From contig CM066732.1 of assembly GCA_033961575.1 (NCBI GenBank), positions 93,797,187-93,861,186 of the forward strand: DNA of 64,000 bases, written 5' to 3'. The notes under the pieces were generated by a model, which searched no databases, was not told the origin of the DNA, and saw only the letters and a program-made list of their open reading frames with translations. The position numbers and the translations under genes are program-made. Source of the DNA: Aselliscus stoliczkanus. Its lineage: Eukaryota > Chordata > Mammalia > Chiroptera > Hipposideridae. Below are positions 10,791 through 22,179 of this stretch, in pieces (the first letter of the stretch is position 1; every line of letters starts with the position of its first letter).

Positions 10791-11554
10791 ATCATTTGAA
10801 ATCCTGTCCTAGGTCTCTTGTACTCCTGGCAAGCTGTATAATTTGTTTTAGAAATATTCATTTGGCTCTTTGCTGCTCTTTCCAGATGCTACAGGTTTTC
10901 CTAAGGTAGGGAGAGACCTGTTTATTATTAGCAGTGGGGCGGGAGGGGTGAGGGGGCTGGAGGGGAGTAGGACTGACAGGTGATAAGCATGGAAAATGTT
11001 TATTATTCTGAATGGTGTTCTTGGATTCTCTAATTGTTGTTACTGCCTGCAATAGCAGCATGACTGCTGAAATAGGACTTCTTCGTAGCTGAACTCTAAG
11101 GAAAGTTAATTAATAAATTTACAGTGAATGCAAAAAATAAATAAAACTCCCACCAGAAACTTGTAAGATACCTGGATAAATTTTGCACATGAAGCCACTT
11201 GCAAATCTACAAGGGGTTGTTATTGATTTGTACTGAGCACAGAACAGGTATGTGTTCTTAACGTGTGTGAACATGAACTTCCCGCTGCCTAGAAAAATAA
11301 ATCGCTTCTTATGAAACTGTGCGAAACCAAGTGCTTGCATATGTTAACTGGTAACATTCACACTGCTTTTCTCCTCCAGAAAGAAGCACTGCGTGGTCCT
11401 AGGAGAGCAAGCCTGCTCCAAATCTCAGAGGCCAAAGTAGAGAGAATGGGCAGTAAATGGTAGGAAAGAGTGAGTGCTAATGTTGTAGAAGGTGAGAAGG
11501 GCAGAGTGAAAATAATTCACTCATGGGGAAAACAAACAAACAAACAAACCTGAC
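10791..11554. other. Unassigned sequence
   Basis: No gene or repeat is recognised apart from a G-rich tract (10936-10965, listed separately) and a short (AAAC)n run near 11530-11549. Confidence 0.5.
10936..10965 (+). other. Potential G-quadruplex tract
   Basis: Five G runs of three or more occur within 30 bp, with loops of 1-4 bases. The arrangement satisfies the usual G3+N1-7 pattern on the plus strand. Folding is inferred from composition only. Confidence 0.6.
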
Positions 11555-11960
11555 TCATCCAGAAACAAGAGTAGAAGCTGCTTAAAACCCAAACTCCTAA
11601 CCCTAACCCAGAAACCCTCTGCAGTCGGGCCCCTGCTGACAAGCTCTTCAGTCATGGTGCTCCACCTACGCTTATGTTCAAGCTTCTCCTCACTGAGCGA
11701 CTTAGCACTTGATGTTCCCTTTGTCCAGAAATCTGTTCCCTAGATCTTCACAACAGCTGGCCTCTTGTTTTAATTTAAATATTATCTTCTCAGAGAGATC
11801 TTGCCTGACCATCACACTCCAAATGGAAGGTATCTGGAAATGTTTGTTGAGTAAATGAACTTGATAGAAATGGAAACAGCGTGTTCCGCTATGTGTTTTA
11901 CAGAAATGGAAACCAAAGGCACCAAGCATTGAGGTGACATATAGGAGATTATCCAAGCCT
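11555..11960 (+). mobile_element. L2 LINE relic
   Basis: Sense L2-like blocks include CTGCAGTCGGGCCCCTGCTG, TGTTCCCTTTGTCCAGAAAT and ATCTTCTCAGAGAGATCTTG followed by CCTGACCATC. The later portion is weak, so the right boundary is soft. Confidence 0.55.
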
Positions 11961-12229
11961 ATCTAGAATCTGGCACTCTTAATCTAAATGTGCTGCGATC
12001 CAACGTTTGACATGGAGAACCAGGGTCTAGAGATAAACCTTTGTTAATGAACTAATGCACCTTATACTTTGTTATCAGTGAGGTGTGTAGCCTTTCTTCA
12101 TGGCCTTTGGGAGCTTCCTTAATTATTTTGTGCTTTAAAGTTTTCATCTGAGGATATCAAAATATATAGTTAGAAAGGTTATTAAAACTCAAATGACATA
12201 TTTGCACCTTACATCACAAAGAACTCATA

Positions 12230-13060
12230 CCTTTTATAAAAGAGCTTCTAAAAGCATAGAAAAAAAAAAGACAAATACACCTATGAAAAGTTGGCTAAAA
12301 ATATGAGGGACAGTCCACAGAAAAAGAAAGGAAAATGGCCCTTAAACATAAGTTAAGATGATCAGTCTTGCTTATAATAACAGAGAGACATTTGAAAACT
12401 TCACTGAGATACAATTATTTTACCTATCAGATTAACAAAATCTAAAGGATTGACATCATATTTTATTGGTGAGGCTGTGGAGAAATAGACATTCTCATCC
12501 ATCACTAGTGGGAATACAAAATAGTACAACCCAAGTGGATGGGGATTTGACATATTTAGTAAAATTATACATGAACTTACCTTTTGATTTAGTAATACAA
12601 CCTCTAGGACTCTACCTAAACAAAGGCTGTAGAAATTCAAAAAAGGCTTCTACAGATGACTATGTATTGAATAATGGTTTATGCTGTAATAACAAAAAAT
12701 TAGAAACTAGTTGAATAAACTGTGGAACATCCTCCCAGTATGCAGCTATAAACAGGAAGGCAGCTATCTCTATGTACTGCTATGGGGTGATCAGCTCAAT
12801 AAGATGTTTGGTGATAAGACTTAAGATAGAAAAGTATATATAGTATTCTAACGTTTATCTAAGAAAGGGTGATAAGTATGTCTCTGTGTGTACTTGCTAA
12901 TATTTATAACTATATAATAAATAAAATAATTATTTAAAGGAATATGAAGGGATAGGGATGGAAGGTAGACTTTTCTGAATGCACTTTGTTTTGTAGCTAT
13001 GACAATGGTACAATGTAAATGTCATATATAATTACAAAAAAAAATCAAAATTAAAGATGT
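12230..13060 (+). mobile_element. Old L1/HAL1 LINE 3' portion
   Basis: The region has the A-rich 3' portion of ORF2 of an old L1, with AGATACAATTATTTTACCTA, TGGTGAGGCTGTGGAGAAAT, CTAGTGGGAATACAAAATAG and GTGGAACATCCTCCCAGTAT. It ends in an A-rich 3' tail near 13035-13060. Stops in all frames show it is dead. Confidence 0.7.
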
Positions 13061-13817
13061 AATTCCTAAAAATAAAAAGCAAGTGATTTAAAACAGTTGT
13101 GTGACTACACAGTCCTAGTGTGGTAAACTGTCAAGATAAAAAGAACTACAACCAAACAAACAGCAACAACAAACAAACAAAAAAACTTAATGATGGTTCT
13201 GTTTTTACTGTTATCTGAAATGGTTACATACATGTATAAAGCAAACAAATGATTATTAATGTAAAGAGATTAGGAACTAAGATTTCCCATGTAAGAGAAA
13301 AAAGGATACAAAATCACATAAGAGAAACCATGTAATCCTAAAGTTGAATTAAAAATTATCAGTATGAACCTATGATGTATTCAAACAATACTTCTTTCCT
13401 GGTCTATCCATGAAAAGGTCAACATGATAGCAATAAGCACCTCTTCTGTCCAGATCGCAGCATCTAAATAACAGCTTCCAGTAAAAGAAACAGGGATTTG
13501 GGGGATAGGGTTTACCTAGTCTGAAGGCAGACAATGGACAAGAGGAACCTGAATATCTGGTCATATCAGAACACAAGGAAGTTATAAAAGACTATTGGAC
13601 TTGTGTCAACATTTCTCAGGAACCAACTTGAAGAGCTCCCCATTGGCCAAATATAGAGTATTAGAATGTGAGAAAACCTAAAAATCACAATGAATTAAAA
13701 TATATCAGATACGTTAAAGCCCATGAATTCATAAAGCTAATTGGTCATCTCTGGGAGATGCTGGTAAGACAGGTTAGTTAGTATAACAATTAGGCAGTTA
13801 CGAATTTCCTGGTAGAA
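13061..13817. other. Unassigned sequence left of the LTR
   Basis: No gene. The A-rich composition and short stretches such as GAAAACCTAAAAATCACAAT suggest old LINE 3'-UTR sequence, but I cannot assign it. An (AAAC)-rich tract lies near 13150-13186. Confidence 0.4.
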
Positions 13818-14063
13818 TGAACACCATTAACTCCTTCCAACCAGAGACATCAATCACACACTGATACAACTGGACTTACAAGGCCTCTGCTCCCCACCCT
13901 TGACCCCAAATGGTCACAGCCTTAAAGATAATTAACTTCTGCCCTCAGCCCTGACTAGATTCTTTTTTTGAAAAAGCCTCCTCCAGGCTGAAAGGGCCAA
14001 CGAAATAAATCTAACCTGTTTAAGCAGGCGTCAGTTTCATCCCCAGAAAGGCTAGGAAAAGCA

Positions 14064-14071
14064 TATAAACA
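14064..14071 (+). promoter_or_regulatory. TATA-like box of the LTR
   Basis: ATATAAAC is placed about 85 bp before the AATAAA of the same LTR, the spacing expected for an R region. Activity is not demonstrated. Confidence 0.5.
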
Positions 14072-14148
14072 GAAGCCTCCCCACCTAGTCAGCGGGCATT
14101 CCAGTTTCCGATGCTCCCTCTCAGTTAGAGAGCTGTATCTCTTTGCTC

Positions 14149-14154
14149 TAATAA
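14149..14154 (+). terminator. LTR polyadenylation signal
   Basis: AATAAA lies downstream of the TATA-like box and is followed by a T-rich stretch ending in a GTCTGTGCCTCC segment. The arrangement is the usual LTR polyadenylation site. Confidence 0.6.
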
Positions 14155-14214
14155 ACTTGTTCTTTTCTACAAACTTTGCCTCTCTGGTCTGTGCCTCCAT
14201 TCTTCGGCGTTACA

Positions 14215-15314
14215 AGACCACAAATCCCTGACATATATGAATCATCCTGCATCACTGGAGGACCAACTTATTATCCTGAATATAGCACAAGTAGCAGAAA
14301 AAAGTTAAGCATTTATCCTTCCTTTTGTGAGAACTCTATCTCAGGGTAACCATATAGTTAATGAGAAAATTTCTCTCTCCATAGGAGTATTCCAGCTCAC
14401 AAAGAAGAATGACAGAATTGGGATAGCACTATTTTGCAACTCCTAATTGAAATAATGGATCTAGGTAATGATCATCAATGGCTGCTAATATCACTAAAAG
14501 CAAGACAATCAGACATCACATGCCTCCTGATGGATGCACACACCACCACCTAGGAAGTAAGGAAAAAAATTACATCTGAATCAAACAAAGCTTCTAGATT
14601 GAACATCAATTTACATAGGAAGTTGAATGGACAAAACCGAAACAAAACTGTGAGAATGCAATCAGCCAAACCCATAAAGTAAAAATCTTTATAGGTCAAA
14701 CAACCCAGTTTATGCAATAAACAAATTTCAAAAAAACCCCAAGCCCATGTAGATTAAAATAGACTGAAGGTCAATAGCAACCAAATGCCAATGTACCCTG
14801 TTAAGATCCTGATTGAAACAGATACTCTTAGACTCTAAAATTAAAAATCAAATTTAGTCATCCTATGAGAGTGAACATGGTCTGGATATTTGATGATTTT
14901 AAAGAATAACTGTTCATTTTGGGGGGTGTAGATATTGTGGCTAGGTTTACAAACTTAGTCTTTATATTTGTAAAGCTCATGTTGAAATCTTTATGGATGG
15001 AATGAAATGATGTCTCTGATTTCCTTCAGAATAATACTAAGTACTTGTATGAGGTGGGAAGGGAGGGAAGTTAGCGATGGATGGGGTTATAGATGAAATA
15101 AGAGGGACAATATTGTAGCTGAGTGTTTATTGTGTTATTCTTTGTAATGGTGAGTATATCTGGATTTTATCTATTTGAGACAGTGCCTGGCACTCAATGT
15201 ATGGGTCCCTAAGGGAGTCTGGGGCTCGAACATTCTGGAACTCTGGGACATAGTACAGAATACATCTTCTTTGTGGATCCTAGATAATCTATGTGTGTTC
15301 AAAATGAGGAAACT
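14215..15314. other. Unassigned sequence right of the LTR
   Basis: A-rich sequence of the same character as the left flank up to about 14850, perhaps a single old LINE split by the LTR, followed by unique-looking sequence. No gene is recognised. Confidence 0.4.
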
Positions 15315-15545
15315 TTTTTTAAACAGTAGTAGCAGACTATTCACATTGTTGTATACCTTACTTTTGATCCCTTAATATCTCTTGGTGATTGTTCCATATC
15401 AGTGCCCAGAGAGCTTCCTCATTTTTTGTTTTTTTTGCAACTGTTCACTTTTCCATTTATGGTTACACCATATTATATTTAACCCACTCTTTACTGACAT
15501 TTGTTCCCATTTGCTTTTTCATTTTGAGTGCAGTATTTAAGAACT
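15315..15545 (-). mobile_element. Old L1 LINE fragment, antisense
   Basis: ATCTCTTGGTGATTGTTCCA then TATCAGTGCCCAGAGAGCTT and CCTCATTTTTTG, with CCATTTATGGTTACACCATA and TTTAACCCACTCTTTACTGA, match the antisense 3'-UTR region of old mammalian L1s. Confidence 0.7.
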
Positions 15546-18500
15546 CATTCTATAGGACACAGAAAAGATTTTAGTTTCTACCAAGAGCTCCATGGCTCTA
15601 TGACTTGCTCAACTATCAGAGGCAAATCAAGACACTCTCCTGAGAGTGGTAAACTCCAACCTCACGTCAAACAAACACACTCTGCCACTCTCTCACAACA
15701 ATTAAATCAATTTATCTTTCAGTAAGTACCTCAGGGGACACACCCCTCAAGTGTGGGTTTTGGTTGGCTTAATTGGGGCGAGTATCAGGTGGGTGGGGCA
15801 GGATGAATAGTTCACTATTGTTTATCATGTTTGAATTCAGATCTTCTTCCCGAGCTGGGGTCAGAGTCCTCAAGCTTCTACCAGGAGTTTCTAGAGCCCC
15901 TGAGCCTTTAGATAACTGATATTAAAGCTCTTGGCAGGGGTAAGAGAGTCAGAGGAAGTGCCTTTACACAGAGCTGCTTGGAAATGGGACAAGCTACTGA
16001 ATAAAAAACAGTGCAAAAGCAGAAAATGGCCTAGGGTATTTTTAAATCTCTTACGAATAGGAGCAAGCCCAAATTTAACATTGGCTGGTTATTTAATGTG
16101 GCTTTCTCTTTCACCCACCTTCACTTCAAAGGAAGACTTTTTTTCCTTTCTCTGCCAAAACACATGGGCTCAGGTAGCAACTACTCAGCTCCCACAGGCA
16201 GAGCAAGTTAGCACTTGTAAGAGCTGCACTCCAGAAGCAAAGGAAGCTGAAGTTAAAATAAAACCACATCTCCTTCCCCTCCAGGTGACAAAGATCACCT
16301 TCCTGGTCTGGCCTCTACACTCCAGCAACAGGCAAGCTGAAGTGAAGGGCAACTGGGCAGGAAAGAGAAAACAGAAGTGGGCGTCACTCCGGCCTGCCCA
16401 ATTCCCTTATTCCCCTCTCTCCCCGCCTCCCCAGTTCCCATCTTCACCCAGAGCTGGCTCATTGCAGAGATGCTAGGGGGACTTGCAGCACCATCTTCTC
16501 TCTCTCAAATACTTCCCCAGGCACCTTAAAGTCTCCGGTCTTTCTTCTCTCAAAATAACTCCTTGTAAGGACTTGGTAAAATGCATTTACACTATGGTAT
16601 CGAAGATACTATAGATTCATCTATATTATAGATAATTAATGAGCTTAAATGTGTCATCCCTTCCGGGGATATTCCTACCCTTAAGCCAAATTACTTAGCA
16701 GGGCACTTCAGGCATCACCGATTCATAAATGGTAGATAGTGTGGATAGAGAGGATGCTCTGGATTCCAGAATCATATCATAGGAGTGGCTACCCCCTCAA
16801 ATATGCAAAAACACATTAAAACCGGCATAAAAATCTCACTATTAAGTGACCTAGGTTTCTGTATTCTCCTGCAGAAAAGTAAAGGACTTTTGACCTGAGT
16901 GAAACTTGAACTGATATGTGATGATCAAGACCCAGGCAGTCTAGCCCATCAACCCATGGCATGCTGGGTAGCTGCAGCCTCCAGGATTGAGGTTTAAGTA
17001 GTATGAAATTAGATCATTGAGCTCAGGTCAGAAGCTTGGTGATATCTCTCAACCTAAAAATATTCATCCATTTCATTCACTTATTTAGTCAACATTTGAT
17101 TTGGCCCAAAGCCCAATGCAGCCTATTTGAATCTCAATCTCTGGCCTGTGTCAGCCCCTGTATTCTGCGACTCCCAGTTTGGGACAGAGCCCATGCAAGG
17201 TGCATTCAGGTCTTGCCCTGCTGATTAATTTGTAAAATAAATGACTCCCTGACTTTAATCCCTGAAACTTATCAACTTCAGTAGTTAGAATGAGAACTCA
17301 AACTGAAAATGTATGTAAAGCAACAGGTAGATCAGAGGAACTAGCAGGTTAACAATAAATAAACCTGCAGGACCTCTCGTGCAGCCTCCTCTACCATGTC
17401 TGGGAGCCACTTTATTGTAGCCTGGCTTTCTGTAGCTGCCAAAACCCCAAACTTAAAGCTATTGGCTCAGTAATTAGACTCTGGGTTTTGGGGTCAGGAA
17501 GTTAGGTTGGGGAGGGAGGTGGAGTTTTTCTGTGGCTGTCTGAGCAACTGTAAAAGAATTATTTGATCTTCGCAGGCTCTGAAAATGATAACCAGCTTCA
17601 GTGGGCCTTTGGTGGGCAATAGTCCAGAGGGGAGGAAGGATGAACTATTACCTGTCTTTGAAGAATGTAATGCTGGGTCAGCTATGTTACATTCAGGGGG
17701 GCAGCTCCCAAGGGGAGCCAAGCAGCAAAGGCCAGATAAATATCTGATGCAAAGGAGGGCAGTGGAAGGAATCCAGGCCTTCACCATGCTAGCTCCTCCC
17801 CAGGCTCTGGCAGATTATGTAAGATTGTTCTCATGACCTGGCTTTAAGCCATCCAAGAGCCTTATAAACTTTTCATTGCCAAGAGCAAGAGACTGTGAAA
17901 GCTCCAGGGAAAAAAAACACCTATGGACAGATGCTGGAATGCTGTTGCTGAATGTCGAGGAGGTGCAACAGAAGTCTCACTCTCTAGCTAGCCATTCTAA
18001 CAGGGGGGATGTATCCAGGAGAAACCTATTTGCTGAGACTCATCTACGTCAAATCTCTTCATAAGAAGGTGAGAATAAATACCCTTTCCTAAAACACCAG
18101 GGTCAGCTCATAGACCTTCCCACCCAACATTACCCAAAAAACCCAGGATTAGAACACAAACAAATAACAGCTGTCTTTCATCATTTCCTTGCTCGAGGAG
18201 AAGATTACAGTGATGTCTCAAGAGTCATCATGCAAAATGGAAATAACGTCTAAGGAAATCATCATGCAGCAGTCCAAGGAGGAAGAGCTGGGGAAAGACC
18301 GGTCAGGAGGACTGAGAGTGCAGGCCTCAGAGCAGAGAGTCTCAAGCAGAATGCTTAGGAATGAGTTCCTCCAGGACTCAGTGAAACAGGGGAAACACTC
18401 CTTTGGACCCCCAGCCAAATGGGGATTTCTGGGGCCCTAGAGGAAAACGGACTCTTCTAGAAACTAAAGTGAGTTGACAGCACAGTTCTCATGGGACTGG

Positions 18501-18553
18501 AGGATAGAAGTAGGAATTGAGTAAAGAATTGTAATCTTGAGGATTAGGTTCTA
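15546..18553. other. Unassigned sequence, about 3 kb
   Basis: This is the longest stretch with no recognised repeat in the first half of the window. A 181-codon frame at 15931-16476 shows no domain, has no clear splice context and ends in a Pro/Ser-rich low-complexity tail, so I treat it as chance. The rest holds no RNA gene or promoter that I can defend. Confidence 0.5.
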
Positions 18554-18880
18554 GACTGGTTCTGTACAACAGAATTATAACATGAACCAACCACATATGT
18601 AAGTTTAAATTTTCTAGTAGCCGCGTTTTAAAAAAGGTCAGAAGAAATAGGGAAAATTAATTTTACTAATATATTTTACTAAGTTCATTATTTCCAAAAT
18701 ATTACCATTTCAATTACATAATCGATATAAGCAGCATTTGAAATATTTTCCATTAATTTTAATGTTGAATTAATTAAATTAGATTAATTAAGAAGTCTGG
18801 TTCCTCAGTTGCATTAGCTACATACATTTCAAATGCTCAACAGCACATGTGACCAGTGGCTACCATGTCAGACAGAGCAG
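18554..18880 (+). mobile_element. hAT-Charlie non-autonomous DNA transposon relic
   Basis: The ends resemble the inverted termini of the MER family whose consensus starts CAGCGCTGTCCAATAGAA: the left end reads ACTGGTTCTGTACAACAGAA and the right end GTCAGACAGAGCAG. Internal ACCACATATGTAAGTTTAAA and TTTTCTAGTAGCC on the left and CACATGTGACCAGTGGCTAC on the right also fit. It is non-coding and ancient. Confidence 0.65.
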
Positions 18881-19123
18881 GTCTAGAACAAGGGCCCTTA
18901 TGGAACCTTTTAGCACTTTAAATTTGAATCTAGACAGCTGAGTTATATAAACATATGTGTTGTAACTGATCTTGAGAGTCTACTCTCTCTTGTAACATTT
19001 AGCGATGTATGCTTCCACAGCCATGTATTGGGACTGCAGTGGCCAACGTGGAGAGGCTATATTCTTCAGGAAATGATAAAAACATGAGAAAAGGTCAGAA
19101 ATGGGAGTTGCTGTCTTTATCAG
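18881..19123. other. Unassigned sequence
   Basis: Short spacer between two old repeats; nothing is recognised. Confidence 0.4.
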
Positions 19124-19500
19124 TCAGGATAGACTATGTTTTGCTTCAGCAATAAAGAATCCCAAAATGTTGATGACTTTACTTAAGGAAATTTTATTTC
19201 TCACTCCACGCTACATGTCCAACCTAGGTTGGTGAAGATGGGGAGATGGAGAGTTAATATGTGAAACATTGCTAGTCACCAAGATAGGAGGAAGAGTGCT
19301 CTAGATAGTCTCACAACTAAATGATGGGCCCAGAAGTGACACAGGTCATTTCCCTTCATTGGCTAGAACTACTTTCATGGCCACACCCAATCCCAAAGTG
19401 ACCAGGAAGTGCAATTCTACAATGTACCCCAAAGGCAAGCTGAGAGGCAGACAACTTGGTGAACAGGACTTCTATCTCACTATCTTTTGACCTTGGTTGG
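19124..19500 (-). mobile_element. MaLR-type LTR relic, antisense
   Basis: TATCAGTCAGGATAGACTAT, TTTTATTTCTCACTCCACGC, CTACATGTCCAACCTAGGTT and GGCCCAGAAGTGACACAGGT, then CATTGGCTAGAAC and GTGACCAGGAAGTGCAATTC, occur in the antisense order of MLT1-type LTRs. It is among the better-kept MaLR copies in the window. Confidence 0.7.
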
Positions 19501-19994
19501 TTGTTGTGATGTTAACTCAGATTATATCCAGGGACTAGAAAGGAGGACCACACTGAACGTCATAAAGAAGCTGGGCCACACCTGTTTTGTTAAGGAAATA
19601 CTGCCTGTGAATTTGTGCCTTTCTGGAGGAGAAGGCCCAGAAAGACAAATTTTCAGGTAGATGAAGTTAAATAGGAGAAACAGTATTTTTTGTTCCTTCT
19701 GGCAAAAACAATCAAAGATGTAGCTTCTCAACTGGTCTGGGACAAGAGCAAGAATTTCTTGTCAGATACCAGGCATTGTAAAGAAGAGAAAGTAAGTACT
19801 AAAGGATTGCCTATGTTTGGGGAGCAAATTCATCCCAAGCATTAAACAATGTAAAAATAACCAAGATCAAAAATATTTTCAAAGGCTTAAGTGTGAAGAT
19901 GTTAATAAGGGGAAAGGAGATTATTTAAAATGGAAAACATTGCCTTATTAGTTTTTGAATCACAGAATCATCATTTTTGCAGCAGGAAGTCTTA
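19501..19994. other. Unassigned sequence
   Basis: No gene or repeat is recognised. Confidence 0.4.
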
Positions 19995-20120
19995 ACCTCA
20001 TTTTACAGAATATAAAATTAAGTAGAGATGTTAGATGCATTGCCTGAGATTAGTACATTGTAAGTCAATGGCCTGGTTGGCATTTAGCTCTGGACTCCTA
20101 ATTCCCTGATTAATGTTTTT
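19995..20120 (-). mobile_element. MIR SINE relic, antisense
   Basis: CCTCATTTTACAGAATATAA then GCATTGCCTGAGATTAGTAC and CTGGACTCCTAATTCCCTGA match the antisense MIR core. It is short and diverged. Confidence 0.5.
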
Positions 20121-20312
20121 TTCTATCTTGGTGACACAATTTGTATATTGGTGGAATGATGGGCTCCTCATTATTTTCTACCTTTCTCTTCATTTCAAGC
20201 TCTTTCCTCAAGTTTTAACAAAGATAGATGTAAGTTTCATGAGATCATGGACCACAAATCTTTTTCTTTAATGAACATTTTTCTTTGTAGACAAAAATAA
20301 AGCTAGGGACCT

Positions 20313-20560
20313 GTGATAGACTGAATTGTGTCCCCTCCCCCATTCATATGTTGAAGCCCTAACCCCCAAGGTGACTTTATTTGGAGACAGGGCCTTTGAG
20401 GAGATATTTAAGGTCAAATGAGGTCACAAGGGGGGGGTGCTAATCCTATGGGACTGGTATCCTTATAAAAGGAACAGAGCTGTTTGCACACCCACAGAGG
20501 AAAAATCATGTTTAAGTCTCTGTTATTTTGTTGTGACAGCCCAATCTGGCTAATTCAGAA
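20313..20560 (+). mobile_element. MaLR LTR, MST/THE-like, internally deleted
   Basis: It starts GTGATAGACTGAATTGTGTC and continues with CATATGTTGAAGCCCTAACC, TTTATTTGGAGACAGGGCCT and GACTGGTATCCTTATAAAAG, close to the MST/MLT consensus. It then jumps to the 3' end (TTATTTTGTTGTGACAGCCC), so the central part is missing. Confidence 0.75.
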
Positions 20561-20634
20561 CGTATCCCACAATTCTCTCTTCTAGTCATAGAGAATGTCT
20601 TGCTGGGCACAATAAACAGGATATTTCACTGATG

Positions 20635-20880
20635 TGTTCATTTGCTACCTGAATTCAGTGAGGCCTGTATTTGTGGTTGACACCATATTGGGTTCTAAAG
20701 GAAACACGAAACATGACAAGATACTGCCTTCAAAATGTGTAGAGACAGTGGTCTATAAATAATGTGGTCTATAAATAATACAGTGGATCCAGGCAAAATG
20801 AATTCTGATTGGAAAGTTGAGAAGCTTCCATAAAGGAGGCAGCAATAATTTGGTAGGGCTTCTTCCCTCACATTCCCATC
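20635..20880 (-). mobile_element. Probable L2 relic, antisense
   Basis: Weak match to the antisense L2 3' region through GTTCATTTGCTACCTGAATT and ACTGCCTTCAAAATG. It also contains a small local direct repeat at 20750-20780 (GTGGTCTATAAATAAT twice). Low certainty. Confidence 0.35.
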
Positions 20881-21065
20881 CCAAATTATCTTTTCAATTG
20901 GACTTATTTATATGTCATCCACAAACACATACCGTTTCTTAATGAAGTCAATGTGAGCATATTTAGTAGAGAAAAAGAAAGTAACATTTTTTGAGCACCA
21001 ACCATGTGTAAAGTACTTACAGATTTTATTCACAGAAACCTATAACATCCCAATTTTATATATTT

Positions 21066-21204
21066 TTTTCAGCTGAGCCATTCAGCCACCTGTTGGCAGC
21101 TCAGTGGCTGCTCAACTTAAGCTAGGATTCCAACCGGCAACACTGTTGCTCAGAGCTCACACTCTTGAGCAAGCTGTTAACCAATTGAGCCACTTGGCCA
21201 GCCC
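21066..21204 (-). mobile_element. tRNA-derived SINE, family B
   Basis: Antisense family B: AGCTGAGCCATTCAGCCACC, then TGTTGGCAGCTCAGTGGC, a decayed box B and a terminal CACTTGGCCAGCCC. The flanks CCAATTTTATATATTTTT and CCAATTTTGTATTTTT form a target-site duplication. It is more diverged than the copy at 21255. Confidence 0.85.
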
Positions 21205-21254
21205 TCCAATTTTGTATTTTTATGCCCACTTTGCAGATGAGAAAACAGACTTCA

Positions 21255-21401
21255 TTTTTTTTTTTTTTAGCTGAGCCATCCTGCCACCTGTTGGTAGCTC
21301 AGCACCAGCTCAGCTCGGGCTGGGCATTGAACTGCTCTTGCTCAGAGCTCAGCTCACACTCCTGAGCTAGCTCTTAACCAACTGAACCACTTGGTCAGCT
21401 A
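21255..21401 (-). mobile_element. tRNA-derived SINE, family B
   Basis: T-rich start (A tail in sense), then CTGAGCCATCCTGCCACCTG and TTGGTAGCTCAGC, ending with AACCACTTGGTCAGCT. The 15-bp flank AGAAAACAGACTTCA occurs on both sides as a target-site duplication, giving exact boundaries. Confidence 0.9.
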
Positions 21402-21604
21402 AGAAAACAGACTTCAGATAACTTGCCTATCGATTAGCTTATTAGTGATGGAGCTGAGGTTTGAGTGCAGATTGGTTTGACTACAAAAAACCAGCCTATT
21501 GCCCCTGTCTTGTAAAAAATACTACTGCTAAATAGCTCAGACAAATCTTTCTCAAAGATCATTTAATTGGTGGACTTGACGTTTCATTTTACCTCTACGT
21601 TTAT

Positions 21605-21810
21605 TTGTTTTCTTAAATTTAGATGTCCTTGCTTCTCAATGGCAGGGATCATTGCATGTTCTTTTCCACTGAAATATCCCGAGTGCCTCTATCAGTACTT
21701 GGCACATGGTAGGGGATTAATAAATATTTGTTGAATGAGTAACTGATCAGTACTTGGCACATGGTAGGGGATTAATAAATATTTGTTGAATGAGTAACTG
21801 CTTTTAGTTC
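21605..21810 (+). mobile_element. L2 LINE 3' end
   Basis: CAATGGCAGGGATCATTGCA, then CAGTACTTGGCACATGGTAG and AATAAATATTTGTTGAATGA, is the canonical L2 3' end in sense. The final 55 bp are exactly duplicated in tandem (listed separately). Confidence 0.75.
21691..21800 (+). repeat. Exact 55-bp tandem duplication
   Basis: 21691-21745 and 21746-21800 are identical by eye over 55 bp, covering the L2 tail from ATCAGTACTTGGCAC to GAGTAACTG. The absence of differences inside an otherwise old repeat points to a recent local duplication, or a polymorphic or assembly-level event. Confidence 0.92.
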
Positions 21811-22179
21811 TTTAAACAGATGTTGAATGTAGGTTGTGGAACAATAAATAGATACTAGTTCAACTGATCCCTCTACTTAATGAAATGCAAAGAAGTAGGC
21901 TGTTTGGATGGAGATTGGTGAAGAAGTTCTTTCAGGCTAATAAAATTTCTTGAATTTGTGAAATTTGACAAGTCATGGAGATTTGAGGAGATAACCAACT
22001 GGTACCTGGAAAAGTCAGCCTAGAGATAAAGCTATGTCTGTGGGGCGATCTACAGAGAAGACAGCTGAGGTTATGGAAAGACAGAGTTAAGGATGAGAGT
22101 GTAGGGTGAGACTGGAAGAAGTAAAAGTCTAGAAGACTTCCTGACTTCCTGTCATTAGGAGGCAGGTATATCCCAAATT
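21811..22179. other. Unassigned sequence
   Basis: No gene or repeat is recognised. Confidence 0.4.

Larger units (their letters stand above)
13818..14214 (+). mobile_element. Solo-like endogenous retrovirus LTR
   Basis: The 3' half has retroviral LTR architecture in the right order: a TATA-like ATATAAAC near 14064, then the AATAAA polyadenylation signal near 14149, then a T-rich segment and GTGCCTCCATTCTTCGGCG leading into a TTACA end. No gag, pol or env sequence follows, so it is either a solo LTR or the neighbour of a deleted provirus. The 5' boundary is inferred from a TG near 13818; flanks AGAA and AGAC there are only a near match for a target duplication. It has no coding capacity. Confidence 0.65.
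20985..21480 (-). mobile_element. MIR relic split by two SINEs
   Basis: Three pieces (about 20985-21065, 21205-21254 and 21402-21480) read as one antisense MIR when the two family B SINEs are removed. Signals are TTTTGAGCACCAACCATGTG, then GCCCACTTTGCAGATGAGAA, then AACTTGCCTATCGATTAGCT. This gives a clear relative age: MIR first, SINEs later. Confidence 0.75.

Noticed and set aside
11594..11610. Telomere-like CTAACCCTAACCC
   Set aside because: Only two units inside an L2 relic; too short to be an interstitial telomere.
15931..16476. 181-codon open frame, the second longest in the window
   Set aside because: No recognisable domain, low-complexity Pro/Ser/Lys tail, no clear splice or promoter context. 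A frame of this length is possible by chance in 64 kb.
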